A stretch of DNA of 64,000 nt from Pseudomonas fluorescens (GTDB lineage Bacteria > Pseudomonadota > Gammaproteobacteria > Pseudomonadales > Pseudomonadaceae). Location: assembly GCF_902497855.1 (NCBI RefSeq), contig NZ_CABVHU010000020.1, forward strand, positions 1 to 64,000, in the 5' to 3' direction. A program made the translations under genes and the position numbers. Positions 35,901 to 43,252 of the stretch are shown here, piece after piece (the first letter of the stretch is position 1; every line of letters starts with the position of its first letter). The notes beneath the pieces are model-generated. The model was not told the origin of the DNA. It did no database searches and was given only the letters and a program-made list of their open reading frames with translations.

Positions 35901-38539
35901 ATCTTGTCGGCGGCCACGTCGAAATCGAGGATCTGGTCACTGCTGCTGGTGGCGCTGGTGCGGTAACTGTCGAGTGTTGCGGTGTAGCGGAACACATCGG
36001 CACCCGCGCCGCCGGTGAGCTTGTCCGCACCGGTACCGCCGACGAGGATGTCGTTGCCCCCGCCGCCATTCAGCGTGTCGTTACCGGCACCCCCGAACAG
36101 TTGTTCGTTGGCGTCGGTGCCGGTCAGGGTGTCGTTGTTCGGCGTGCCATTGATCACGGCGGGGCCAGCGGGTACGTCTTGCACGGCCAAGGTAAAGGTG
36201 TCGTTGACGGTTGCATTGCTGGCGTCGGTCGCGGTGACCTGGATGGAATAAGTGCCCGACGCGGTGTCGCTGGGTGTGCCGCTGAACGTACGCGTGGCTG
36301 CATCGAATGTCAGCCAGTTGGGCAGGGCGTTGCCATTGGCCAGTTTGGCGGTGTAGCTGAGGCTGTCGTTATCCGGATCGGTAAAACTGGTGGTCGGCAC
36401 CACATAGCTGAATGCAGTGTTTTCGGTCGCGTTCTGATCCAGCAGTGGCGTGGCCAGCACCGGCGCCTGATTGGTCGGCGACGCGGTGGCGAAGACGAAA
36501 TTGGCGCTGGTCAGCGTGTCGAGGTAGTTGCCATTCAGTGTCATTTCAAAGCGGTTGCCATTGGCGTCGGCGCTCAGGGACTTGATATAAGTCTTGGTGC
36601 CGGCACTGTTGAGCACCAGGTACACGGTGTTGTTCTTGCCATCGCCCAGGCCGGTGAAACCCATGGCCGAGAGGTCGATCTTGTCGGCGCTGATATCAAA
36701 ATCGGTGACCAGGTCGCTCAGGTTGACACCGCCGGTGTTGTAATTGCGGTAACTGTCCAGGCGATCGGAGAACACGAAGGTGTCTGCCCCGGTGCCACCG
36801 GTGAGGGTGTCCATGCCGGCACCGCCATCGAGCTTGTCGTCGCCCGCGCCGCCACTGAGGCTGTCATTGCCCGCCAGGCCTAGCAGGGTGTCGGCCGAAT
36901 CACTACCCAGCAGCGAGTCGCTGCCGCTGGTGCCGCTGACCACCCGGTTGAAGATGAAGTGGCTGGCGGTCAGGGTGCTGGCCAGGTTGCCCGACAGGAT
37001 CAACTCGAAGCGATTGCCACTGGCATCGGCGTCGTAGTCCTTGATGTAGGTGCGGTCGTTGCTGGCGCTGTAGCTGACCTGCAAGGTGCCCCCACGGCCA
37101 TTGCCCAGGCCGGTGAAGCCGAGACCGGCGAGGTCGATCTTGTCCTGGGTGACGTCGAAGTCGAGGAGGGTGTCATCGAAGCTTGCAGTTGCGTTGCGGT
37201 AACTGTCGGACTGCGCAGCGAAACGGAACGTATCGGCGCCGGTACCGCCAGTGAGTTTGTCGATGCCTGCACCACCCACCAGAATGTCGTCACCGGCCCC
37301 GCCATTGATAGTGTCGTTGCCGGCACCGCCGTAGAAAATCTCGCTGGCGGCGCTGCCCGACAGGGTGTCGTTGCCAGCCGTACCTTGCACGGCGGTCATC
37401 GGCACCGTGGCGCTGACGTAGCTGCCGTCACCGTAGACCAACGTGGCACCCTTGCTGGTGTGACTGATGGTGTTGCCAATAATGGCGTTGCGATCGGTGC
37501 CGTCTTCATTGCGCTCTGCAACGCCGTAGGTCGACAGGTCGCTGCCGCTGATAATGTTGCCCTGGATGGTGTTGTCGCTGCCGTTGAAGTACTTGCCGGA
37601 CACGCCCAGGGTATCGTCGTAGGACTGGATGATGATTTCCGGTACGGGATTGCCCAGGGAATTGTTGTTGAGCGTGTTGTCGATGATCTCGACGTGGTTG
37701 CTGCCATAGACGCGGATCCCGGCGCTGGCATTGTCATGAATGTCGACGTCGCTGACAGTCACCGCGCTGGACATCTTGATCAGCACCCCTTCGGCGCCGT
37801 TGCCATACACCTCGCCAGCGGTGATGGTGATGTTGCTGGGGGAGGGGATGTCTTCGCTGCCGCGCTGCACCACGATGCCATTGCCGCCGTTGTTGTAGGC
37901 AACGTTGTTGGCGAGGGTGAAGTCGTGGGTACTGGTAACGACGTTGAACCCGTGGCGGTCATTGTCGTAGGCGACGTTGTTTTCGAAGGTGCTGTCGCTG
38001 AGGAAGTCAGCCACGAAGCCGTCCAGGCCGTTGCCGTGGGAGACGCTGTTCTTGATGACCATGTTGACGGTCTGCTCGTGGGGGTCGAAACCGTACCCGG
38101 AGCAATCCTTGATCTCGACGCTGTCGAGGGTGACGTTGGAGTCGTAGCCTTCTTGGCCGGGAATGTAGCCATTGAACCAACCGTCGACCTTGCCCGTGGT
38201 GCTGTCGCGGTTGCCGTCGATGGTGAGGTTGCTGACGCCGAAGTCGTGGGTTTCCTCGCCATAGGCGGAGCGGATGACCCCCGTGATCTTGGTGTCGGAG
38301 CCATCAGCCACCTTGACGTTGGTTGCGCCCATGCCATCGCCGTACAGGTAGACATTGCTCTTGAGCATCAGGCAGCCGTCGGAGGGTTCCTCACCTCCGG
38401 AAACGATATAAGTCCCGGTCGGCATATAGACTTGCCCACCGCCTGCGGCGGCGGCCGCATCAATCGCTTTTTGTATCGCCGCCGTGTCGTCTGTGATGCC
38501 ATCGCCTTTAGCGCCAAAACTTTGTACGTTGAAAATCAT
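32924..38539 (-). CDS. Secreted RTX alginate C5-epimerase with SGNH/acetylesterase-like module (PsmE/AlgE type)
   Basis: The 1871-residue protein converts mannuronate to guluronate in alginate after secretion. Residues 1-380 are an AlgE A-module (right-handed beta helix) with Tyr149, Asp152 and His154 in YGFDPHE, plus Lys117, Asp119, Asp178 and Arg195/His196, the same numbering as AlgE4. RTX R-modules follow at about 381-531, 534-685, 786-945 and 1046-1205. Two Ig-like (He_PIG) domains separate them at about 690-785 and 950-1045. Residues 1210-1480 carry an SGNH-like domain (LGQSNA, IIWGQGEEAA, VWHLHEESAEIVG), as in the O-acetylhydrolase module of Pseudomonas syringae PsmE. More GGxGxD repeats and an uncleaved C-terminal export signal finish it. 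The converging type I operon is the likely exporter. Confidence 0.93.
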   Translation of the reverse strand: MIFNVQSFGAKGDGITDDTAAIQKAIDAAAAAGGGQVYMPTGTYIVSGGEEPSDGCLMLKSNVYLYGDGMGATNVKVADGSDTKITGVIRSAYGEETHDFGVSNLTIDGNRDSTTGKVDGWFNGYIPGQEGYDSNVTLDSVEIKDCSGYGFDPHEQTVNMVIKNSVSHGNGLDGFVADFLSDSTFENNVAYDNDRHGFNVVTSTHDFTLANNVAYNNGGNGIVVQRGSEDIPSPSNITITAGEVYGNGAEGVLIKMSSAVTVSDVDIHDNASAGIRVYGSNHVEIIDNTLNNNSLGNPVPEIIIQSYDDTLGVSGKYFNGSDNTIQGNIISGSDLSTYGVAERNEDGTDRNAIIGNTISHTSKGATLVYGDGSYVSATVPMTAVQGTAGNDTLSGSAASEIFYGGAGNDTINGGAGDDILVGGAGIDKLTGGTGADTFRFAAQSDSYRNATASFDDTLLDFDVTQDKIDLAGLGFTGLGNGRGGTLQVSYSASNDRTYIKDYDADASGNRFELILSGNLASTLTASHFIFNRVVSGTSGSDSLLGSDSADTLLGLAGNDSLSGGAGDDKLDGGAGMDTLTGGTGADTFVFSDRLDSYRNYNTGGVNLSDLVTDFDISADKIDLSAMGFTGLGDGKNNTVYLVLNSAGTKTYIKSLSADANGNRFEMTLNGNYLDTLTSANFVFATASPTNQAPVLATPLLDQNATENTAFSYVVPTTSFTDPDNDSLSYTAKLANGNALPNWLTFDAATRTFSGTPSDTASGTYSIQVTATDASNATVNDTFTLAVQDVPAGPAVINGTPNNDTLTGTDANEQLFGGAGNDTLNGGGGNDILVGGTGADKLTGGAGADVFRYTATLDSYRTSATSSSDQILDFDVAADKIDVSALGYTGLGNGLNGTLQVTYSATSNRTYLKDLTVDANGNRFEVSLAGNLVNSLTASHFVFADQNTPGNVAPVVAIPLLDQNATESAPFSYTLTNDSFTDANQDVLTYTATLADGSALPAWLSFNATNLTFTGTPVSTASGNYTVLVKASDPSGASVSDSFALAVADAPANTIAGTNNADTLNGTVEADLILGLGGNDTIKAGIGADIVDGGAGRDSLYGGDGADTFRYTNVLDSYRDYDTGGVTATDTIYDFTAGVDRIDVSGLGFLGLGDGSNGTLYMTLNTAGDKTYIKSAEADADGNRFEIALNGNYLDTLTASDFVFAERAQQDILYLPTLGQSNARLLRMTEDDDQSGTSMLVNDLDRYTPYDVRSQFTDADGNGIDIAVGGSTVNGLSTLGPEELKLCWWLTDTNQPGPALLRAEALLRDQLTELQSIDNVTMGIIWGQGEEAAQEIGRATDKPAAAAAYKAATLKVFDYLHAQFGSFSVYMMETGHYEQDAARARGYSEEKIASIVEGVGYVRAAQEAVAAERADVKLAVDYTDLPLRYEVDPLVYPDDVWHLHEESAEIVGQRLADFIADDLGFQGDPGDNNSVQDIFDNAQNQGGMISGTDQADTLVGSSGNDTLDGDLGADTMTGGDGNDIYVVDNAFDSVEETNTSTAQIDTVQASVSWTLGANLENLVLTGVSDIDGTGNERRNFITGNAANNVIDGAAGADSMSGGDGNDTYYVDNADDTVIETNNSAGPGGIDSVHSSLAAYTLANNVEQLYIDSAGAANATGNGLDNTLFAGAGNNVLDGREGSDTVSFERALSGVNVNLSTSAQQNTSGSGLDTLKFFENLTGSAYADSLSGNSAANVLNGGAGNDTLVGGSGDDRLIGGAGTDNLSGGTGADTYAFGALSDMGVGALRDVINGFKTADGDHLDFTGLDANPLTTTVDAFTFIGSNAFDPANATGQLRFADGIVYGSVNADATPEFEIQLVGVKELQASDFTA

Positions 38540-38761
38540 AAACTTATCTCCGTGTCAGGCTAAAACCGCGTAAATGCCAATATTCCATCGACGAGCACGG
38601 TGTTAGGACCTGGGGGAGCGTAAAAGTTGTGACCGCACATCGGAGAATCGTCAACAAACCGATCTAACTGATGAGCGGATCTGAGGGTTTTTTAGAAAGT
38701 AACGTTATTTTGACGCTTGTTTGGGCAATGAGCACTGCCATCGGCACACTTGACGATCAAC
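38540..38761. other. Upstream region of the epimerase gene
   Basis: This 222-base interval contains no gene. It should hold the epimerase promoter on the minus strand; no specific operator was recognised. Confidence 0.4.
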
Positions 38762-38862
38762 TGTAGGAGCGAGCTTGCTCGCGAAAAACCTGAAAGCGCC
38801 GCGGGGTGTCAGGTTGATAGCGTTATCGTTGACGACCATCGCGAGCAAGCTCGCTCCTACAA
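38762..38862. repeat. Single REPIN (GTAGGAGCGAGC class)
   Basis: GTAGGAGCGAGCTTGCTCGC at the left pairs with GCGAGCAAGCTCGCTCCTAC at the right across about 55 bases. It lies directly after the stop of the minus-strand ATPase gene. Confidence 0.9.
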
Positions 38863-40020
38863 TCAGGACAACCCTCCCAGCAGGCCATCGGCGCGAAGCA
38901 GATCGACAATCACATGTTCATCGACTGCATACACACCTCGGGAAGCCTTCCAGACCAACTTCTTCTCCTGTAAGGCAATGAGTGCTTGCTGGACACCCGG
39001 TACTTCAACCTTTATTTCGCTTGCTGCAATCCCCGCCTGTGCCAGCGCTTTGGCGTACAGCGCCATGGTCGGAGCCTCGAATGGCGCGTAGTTATCGCCC
39101 TTCACGCTCATGACGCGAATAACGGCAGACTGGATAGGGGTGAGGCTATGGATCACCTTCTTCAGGTTCGCGTACAACTCATCAGCTTGCGCTCGAACCA
39201 GCTCGGTAAACCGTGCCGGTATGGTTGCAGGGTCAATGGTGAAGTCAAAGCGGATTTCGTCAGCCGCCGCGCCGAGCAGTTCAGGGCGGTAGCCACTTTC
39301 CTTGAATAGCTGGAACACCTCTGTTGGATCGAGCGCGCAGGGCAGATCAAGGTTGGCACATAACCAATCGATGAAGTCTTGATCCAGGGTGGGGAACTGC
39401 ACCATGGAAGCGCCAAAGAATGCCTGATCCTTGCTGTTGCGCAGCATGGCCAGCTTATCCCTGTTCGATCCCGTGCAGACGATGCGAAGGCCATGATGCT
39501 TCGAACTGTTGAGTTCGTCCCTTGCCGCCTTGAGGGCGAACAGAGCCGCCACACCTTCGCTCGTTGTTATTGCATGCTGCGCTTCATCGATCATCAGGAC
39601 GATGATCTTCTGCGACTCATCGGAGAGCGCCACAAGCGCAGTGGTGAGATCGATGTCTTTGCCGAGGCCGATTTTATCCAGGCTGAAATTCATGCCGCCG
39701 ACAGTGACCTTGTCCATGCCGGATGACTTTGCCAGCCGTGTGATAAACCCGTCGTTACGCCCAACCGCTTCGCGAACGGCCTCTACGATGACCAGACCGG
39801 GGTCTTTCGTCAGGTCCTTCCACAAGTCGGCATACAGCACAATTGCCCCTGCTGCTTCCAGGGCGGGCCGCAGGTCTTCACGGGCGAAAGTGGATTTGCC
39901 GGTGCGTCGTGGCGCTGCCAGGAAGACACCAGAACTTGCCGAACTGCCCACGGCGACCTGCATGATCAACTTCGAAAGCCGGGTAGCCAAAGCTGGACGG
40001 TGAAAGAGGGTTTCAGTCAT
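38863..40020 (-). CDS. AAA+ ATPase with C-terminal winged helix (Cdc6/Orc-like architecture)
   Basis: The 385-residue protein has a Walker A motif APRRTGKST (about residues 36-44), a Walker B motif IVLMIDEAQ (about 140-148), a sensor-1 region LRIVCTGSNRDKL and a C-terminal winged-helix-like region (about 300-380, SLTPIQSAVIRVMSVKGDN to SRGVYAVDEH). It is the same general architecture as the ATPase at 10025 but only distantly similar. The role is unknown. GAGG lies just before the ATG. Immediately upstream is an array of TATAG motifs at helical spacing, which may be its own binding site. A Tus-like gene diverges from it. Confidence 0.8.
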   Translation of the reverse strand: MTETLFHRPALATRLSKLIMQVAVGSSASSGVFLAAPRRTGKSTFAREDLRPALEAAGAIVLYADLWKDLTKDPGLVIVEAVREAVGRNDGFITRLAKSSGMDKVTVGGMNFSLDKIGLGKDIDLTTALVALSDESQKIIVLMIDEAQHAITTSEGVAALFALKAARDELNSSKHHGLRIVCTGSNRDKLAMLRNSKDQAFFGASMVQFPTLDQDFIDWLCANLDLPCALDPTEVFQLFKESGYRPELLGAAADEIRFDFTIDPATIPARFTELVRAQADELYANLKKVIHSLTPIQSAVIRVMSVKGDNYAPFEAPTMALYAKALAQAGIAASEIKVEVPGVQQALIALQEKKLVWKASRGVYAVDEHVIVDLLRADGLLGGLS

Positions 40021-40040
40021 TTGAGGCCTCTAATTCAGGT

Positions 40041-40144
40041 CTATAGTGGATTATAGAGTGATTATAGACCAATTATAGTCGGGGTTTTAAAGCAGGAATG
40101 TGATTTTTATGGCTAATTATAGAGTGACTATAGACCGATTATAG
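40041..40144. promoter_or_regulatory. Iteron-like array of TATAG motifs phased at 11 bp
   Basis: TATAG occurs at 40042, 40052, 40063, 40074, 40118, 40129 and 40140. Steps are 10 or 11 bases within each cluster and 44 (4 x 11) between them. Two 28-base blocks starting TTATAGAGTGA at 40051 and 40117 differ at two positions and lie 66 bases apart. The array begins 21 bases upstream of the ATPase start codon, so it is a candidate operator or nucleoprotein assembly site. Confidence 0.75.
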
Positions 40145-40240
40145 GGTGGGTCGCGGTGTTCCGGCGAGGGCGTTTGGCGCAAGCCAAGCTGCGGCTGCCG
40201 GCTATGTGGAGGTGAGAGGAAGATATCCTCTGGGAAGTAG

Positions 40241-40386
40241 ATAATACCACCCCTGCACTCTGAGCCCCGTGTTTCGATTCCCGTCGTATGTTTTGTTGAT
40301 CACGGCGCGTAGCGCCAGAGCGGCGGGGCAGGGTTATGAGGTAAGGTGGACGCTATAAGCTACCCTGCATAAAGGGGTGGTATTAT
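40241..40386. promoter_or_regulatory. Pair of inverted 14-bp repeats before the Tus-like gene (Ter-site candidates)
   Basis: ATAATACCACCCCT (40241-40254) recurs exactly as its reverse complement AGGGGTGGTATTAT (40373-40386), the second copy 15 bases before the ATG of the Tus-like gene. A smaller inverted pair, GCAGGGT (40328-40334) and ACCCTGC (40362-40368), lies inside. In Escherichia coli a Ter site overlaps the tus promoter, so these are natural Ter candidates (inference). Confidence 0.6.
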
Positions 40387-40401
40387 TTCGAAGGTTGCCC
40401 A

Positions 40402-41349
40402 ATGTCCGATTCCGTCAAAGCCGCCTATCAGGAATTATTGAGTTCTCTCGCCATTTTTGACGCTACGTGGCCATCCCTGGTTTGCGCCGGACATGCTTGG
40501 CAGCTGCCACTCTTGAATACCCAGAAAACTCCATCGTATATTCCTGTCGAACACCTGACTGGCCTTGCGGCAGTGAATGCCAGTCGGGCAGCGTTCAGTG
40601 AGTTCGAGCGTGATATTGGCCAAGCACCAGGAACGGTCATGCGGTTGCCGGGATTCTTCATTCTTAGCAGTTCTGTCCTTGAACAGGGCAGGGCGGTCAA
40701 CCGCTGCAAAGCAGCCCTCCAGGCTGCCATTGAAGCCGAGCGAGTCGCCCAAAATGTCTCTATAAGTCGGCGATCGCACATCATGCGCCGCGCCCTGGGT
40801 AAAGATTTTTCCCTGAATCAACTCAAACGGTGCATTCAAGTCTTCGACGCCACCCCGAGACAGATTACGTTTACATGGGCCGGGCACACTTCCGGGAAGG
40901 AGAAAGTTGGGGTAGGGGCGGTCCGCGAGTACTTGCTTGCCGAGGCCCAAGGTCGCGCCCAGCGTGAAGGTGTTGCCATTGAGCAAACGCCCGAATGGAT
41001 GGACTTACGAGCCCTATCCAATCTGAGTGATGACGATGTGCTTGACCATCCCAAGCAGGTAGCACCTCACCCTCGGAGCATGCTTTGGTTCTCCGGAAGC
41101 AGCCGATACGACGCTATGGTTCACGCAAACCTTCCAATTTTCGTGCTCCAGGGCAACGTAGAACCCAAAGTGGTTGGCCTGAAAGACTTCGACAGCCAGG
41201 CGCGCACAGCCAAGCGGCCAGATCAAAAGAATCGTCGAGCAGCCCTGCCAGGAGGAAGATTTTTTCTACCCAGTGATGAGCCTAAAACACCACCAGCGGA
41301 GGAAGGTGCACATCTCGCCGGTATTGAATCGACCTACGGACAGAGCTAG
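40402..41349 (+). CDS. Tus-like DNA replication terminus-binding protein
   Basis: The 315-residue product aligns by eye with Escherichia coli Tus (309 residues): VMRLPGFF with VRLPG, FSLNQLKRCIQVFDATPRQI and FTWAGH with the [24 protein letters not shown] region, and PIFVLQGNVEPKVVGLKDFD with the PLIALINRDNG..VGELLNYD region. Tus binds Ter sites and blocks replication forks from one side. It is uncommon in Pseudomonas chromosomes and more often seen on plasmids and islands. The start has AAGG nine bases upstream. Exact inverted 14-mers precede it. It diverges from the ATPase gene and converges with endonuclease I. Identity is high for the family, but the role here is inferred. Confidence 0.75.
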   Translation: MSDSVKAAYQELLSSLAIFDATWPSLVCAGHAWQLPLLNTQKTPSYIPVEHLTGLAAVNASRAAFSEFERDIGQAPGTVMRLPGFFILSSSVLEQGRAVNRCKAALQAAIEAERVAQNVSISRRSHIMRRALGKDFSLNQLKRCIQVFDATPRQITFTWAGHTSGKEKVGVGAVREYLLAEAQGRAQREGVAIEQTPEWMDLRALSNLSDDDVLDHPKQVAPHPRSMLWFSGSSRYDAMVHANLPIFVLQGNVEPKVVGLKDFDSQARTAKRPDQKNRRAALPGGRFFLPSDEPKTPPAEEGAHLAGIESTYGQS

Positions 41350-41356
41350 AAAGATG

Positions 41357-42322
41357 CTACTTACAGTTGCCCGCTTTCCGATATCCCGCCGCCTGGGCTC
41401 CAGATTCAGAATCAAAGGTTATCTGGTTTTTCGCCGACACCTGACCATAACCTGGGCACCCCATTGACAGGTGATAGATCTGGCTTTTCCGGTTGCCAAT
41501 GATCGCACCTGCTCTGGTTGTGCTCGCCAGGGACGGCTGGGCTGCTGCTGGCGGGGTCTTCACAGGAATGGCGCTAACCACTCCATCGCCAACCGCCTTG
41601 TATCCTTGGGTCCATCGACGGTCACCGGTTACGAACGGGTTGGAATACCCCATGATTGCCGCAATGCGCCTGTCACGCTCTTTCTCCCAAGCCGAAACGG
41701 GGTGCTGTTTGTCCCAGGCCATCAGGAGTTGTTGCTGCTGGCGAGACATGTTCAGATTGTATCGGTCGAACATGTAAAAGGTTGTCCTGGCGACCAGCCC
41801 CTTGACCTCGTCACGCGGTTCCGCCGCTCGTTGATCGAAATCGACTCGCGTCTTGCACTGCCCATACTGCGGCGCCACGCCGGAAGCCATACCGTAGTTG
41901 AAATTGCTACGGTCGCCGTTCACCTCGCCAACGGATGGGTAGAGGTTGAACAGGTCTGCCTCCATTGCTCGAAAAACCGGATCATCGTCTACGCAGTGCT
42001 CTCGACCACCGTTCTGCCAGCATTGACGTTGATTTCCGAATGTCCAGGCAGGAACGATGTGTTCCCACTCAGTCCGTTCAGCACGGTTCTGTTGTTTCCT
42101 GGTTTGATAGCCGCAAGACTCAGCGTCAATCCGGCCACCCGACTTGCCTACCCACGTCCACTTGCAGCCACAATACAACTCGCCAAAGGCACTGTTCGCC
42201 TGGTCGAGGTAGATCTTTTGCTTTGCGATGACCTTGGCTTCGGAAAAGGTCGATGGAGGGCTTGAGAAGGCGGGGGTGATGACCGAGAAGGCCAGTGCTA
42301 CTACGGAAAGCAGTTTTTTCAT
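41357..42322 (-). CDS. Secreted endonuclease I with C-terminal Ada-like (sunset) domain
   Basis: The 321-residue protein has a signal peptide (MKKLLSVVALAFSVITPAFS) and an EndA/Dns nuclease domain (about residues 25-235). Its active-site motif is ERTEWEHIVPAW, with the metal-binding Asn in DLFNLYPSVGEVNGDRSNF and several Cys for disulfides. Residues 270-321 (IIGNRKSQIYHLSMGCPGYG) form a small Ada-metal-binding-like domain often fused to nucleases. It would cut DNA in the periplasm or outside. The ATG has no clear ribosome site. It converges with the Tus-like gene, eight bases apart. Confidence 0.9.
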   Translation of the reverse strand: MKKLLSVVALAFSVITPAFSSPPSTFSEAKVIAKQKIYLDQANSAFGELYCGCKWTWVGKSGGRIDAESCGYQTRKQQNRAERTEWEHIVPAWTFGNQRQCWQNGGREHCVDDDPVFRAMEADLFNLYPSVGEVNGDRSNFNYGMASGVAPQYGQCKTRVDFDQRAAEPRDEVKGLVARTTFYMFDRYNLNMSRQQQQLLMAWDKQHPVSAWEKERDRRIAAIMGYSNPFVTGDRRWTQGYKAVGDGVVSAIPVKTPPAAAQPSLASTTRAGAIIGNRKSQIYHLSMGCPGYGQVSAKNQITFDSESGAQAAGYRKAGNCK

Positions 42323-42597
42323 TGGACAGCTTAAGCAATTGAAAGGGAACGCATTATACGCACGACTTCACGGCTGCCGATGGAGAACGGGGGATCTGGG
42401 ATGGCGTGTCTCGTCCACCAATCGCTGGGAGGACGTGCCTTCAGGTTAGAATGTTCACCCATGGCTATTCAGAAGAGCCCACCACTCGGATCGCGTAGTC
42501 GCCAAGCGGTTCCAGCGATATTAAATAGATAAGGAAGCAAGATGCTATTGCACGATTCGAGTCTTGGAGAAACCGTGTACCAATCGTTTTTTGAAGA

Positions 42598-43251
42598 ATG
42601 AATCGCCCGCTGTTTGTTTCTCTGGATGGGCCCAAGGGAGCCGGCAAAACCACACTGTTGGAGGCCGTCACGAAAGTACTGAGGGCAGACAACAAGAAGG
42701 TGATCCGGCTTAGCGAGAGTAAAAGCGATCCCTACAGGGGTGAAACAATGGCCCTCGTCAACAAACTCGTCAGAAATCCCACCCGGGATCTGGAGTTGGA
42801 GGTTTGTGAGCGCTTTGCTGATAGCCGTACCTGGATTTCAGAGCACGTGCTGGCTAAACAGCCACCGGGCAGCATCATCTTGATCGATCGCTGGTATCCG
42901 TCTGATGCCGCGTTTCGCCGGATAGTCCCGTTTGCAGAGATTCTACAGTTGAACATTGATCGAAATGTGCAAGTGCCAGACCTGCATGTCGGGGTTGTCA
43001 CCGCCCCTGATATTTCATGGGCGAGGGCAGCGGCACGGTCTCGTGGGTTGGGCAGTACAGTCATCCATAACCTGGAAGCGCATGACGCTTGTACCAAGGC
43101 GTTCGAGCGAGCGATTGCAGATCACGGCTGGGTTTTATGCCGTAATGAAGGAACGATCGAAGACGCAACGATGCAGGTGGTTTCCGAGATCTATAGGGTG
43201 CTTCGAAGCCCCGTAGGCGAAGGCGCCCAACCACGGCTGGGCGCCATTTGA
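42598..43251 (+). CDS. Thymidylate/deoxynucleoside kinase-like P-loop protein
   Basis: The 217-residue protein has the nucleotide-kinase start FVSLDGPKGAGKTTLLEAV (P-loop GPKGAGKT) and the DR motif of thymidylate kinases in LIDRWYPSDAAFRR, with a lid-like basic stretch ARAAARSRG. It is diverged from the housekeeping Tmk and may act on another (deoxy)nucleotide, as in phage and island kinases. The stop almost touches the end of the convergent monooxygenase gene (two bases apart). The 275 bases before it show no gene. Confidence 0.75.
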   Translation: MNRPLFVSLDGPKGAGKTTLLEAVTKVLRADNKKVIRLSESKSDPYRGETMALVNKLVRNPTRDLELEVCERFADSRTWISEHVLAKQPPGSIILIDRWYPSDAAFRRIVPFAEILQLNIDRNVQVPDLHVGVVTAPDISWARAAARSRGLGSTVIHNLEAHDACTKAFERAIADHGWVLCRNEGTIEDATMQVVSEIYRVLRSPVGEGAQPRLGAI

Positions 43252-43252
43252 C

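Noticed and set aside
33644..38563. Very long plus-strand frames opposite the epimerase gene (1079 and 534 codons)
   Set aside because: They are antisense shadows of a GC-rich repetitive RTX gene, with no ribosome sites and Val/Gly/Ala-rich, repeat-mirrored products.
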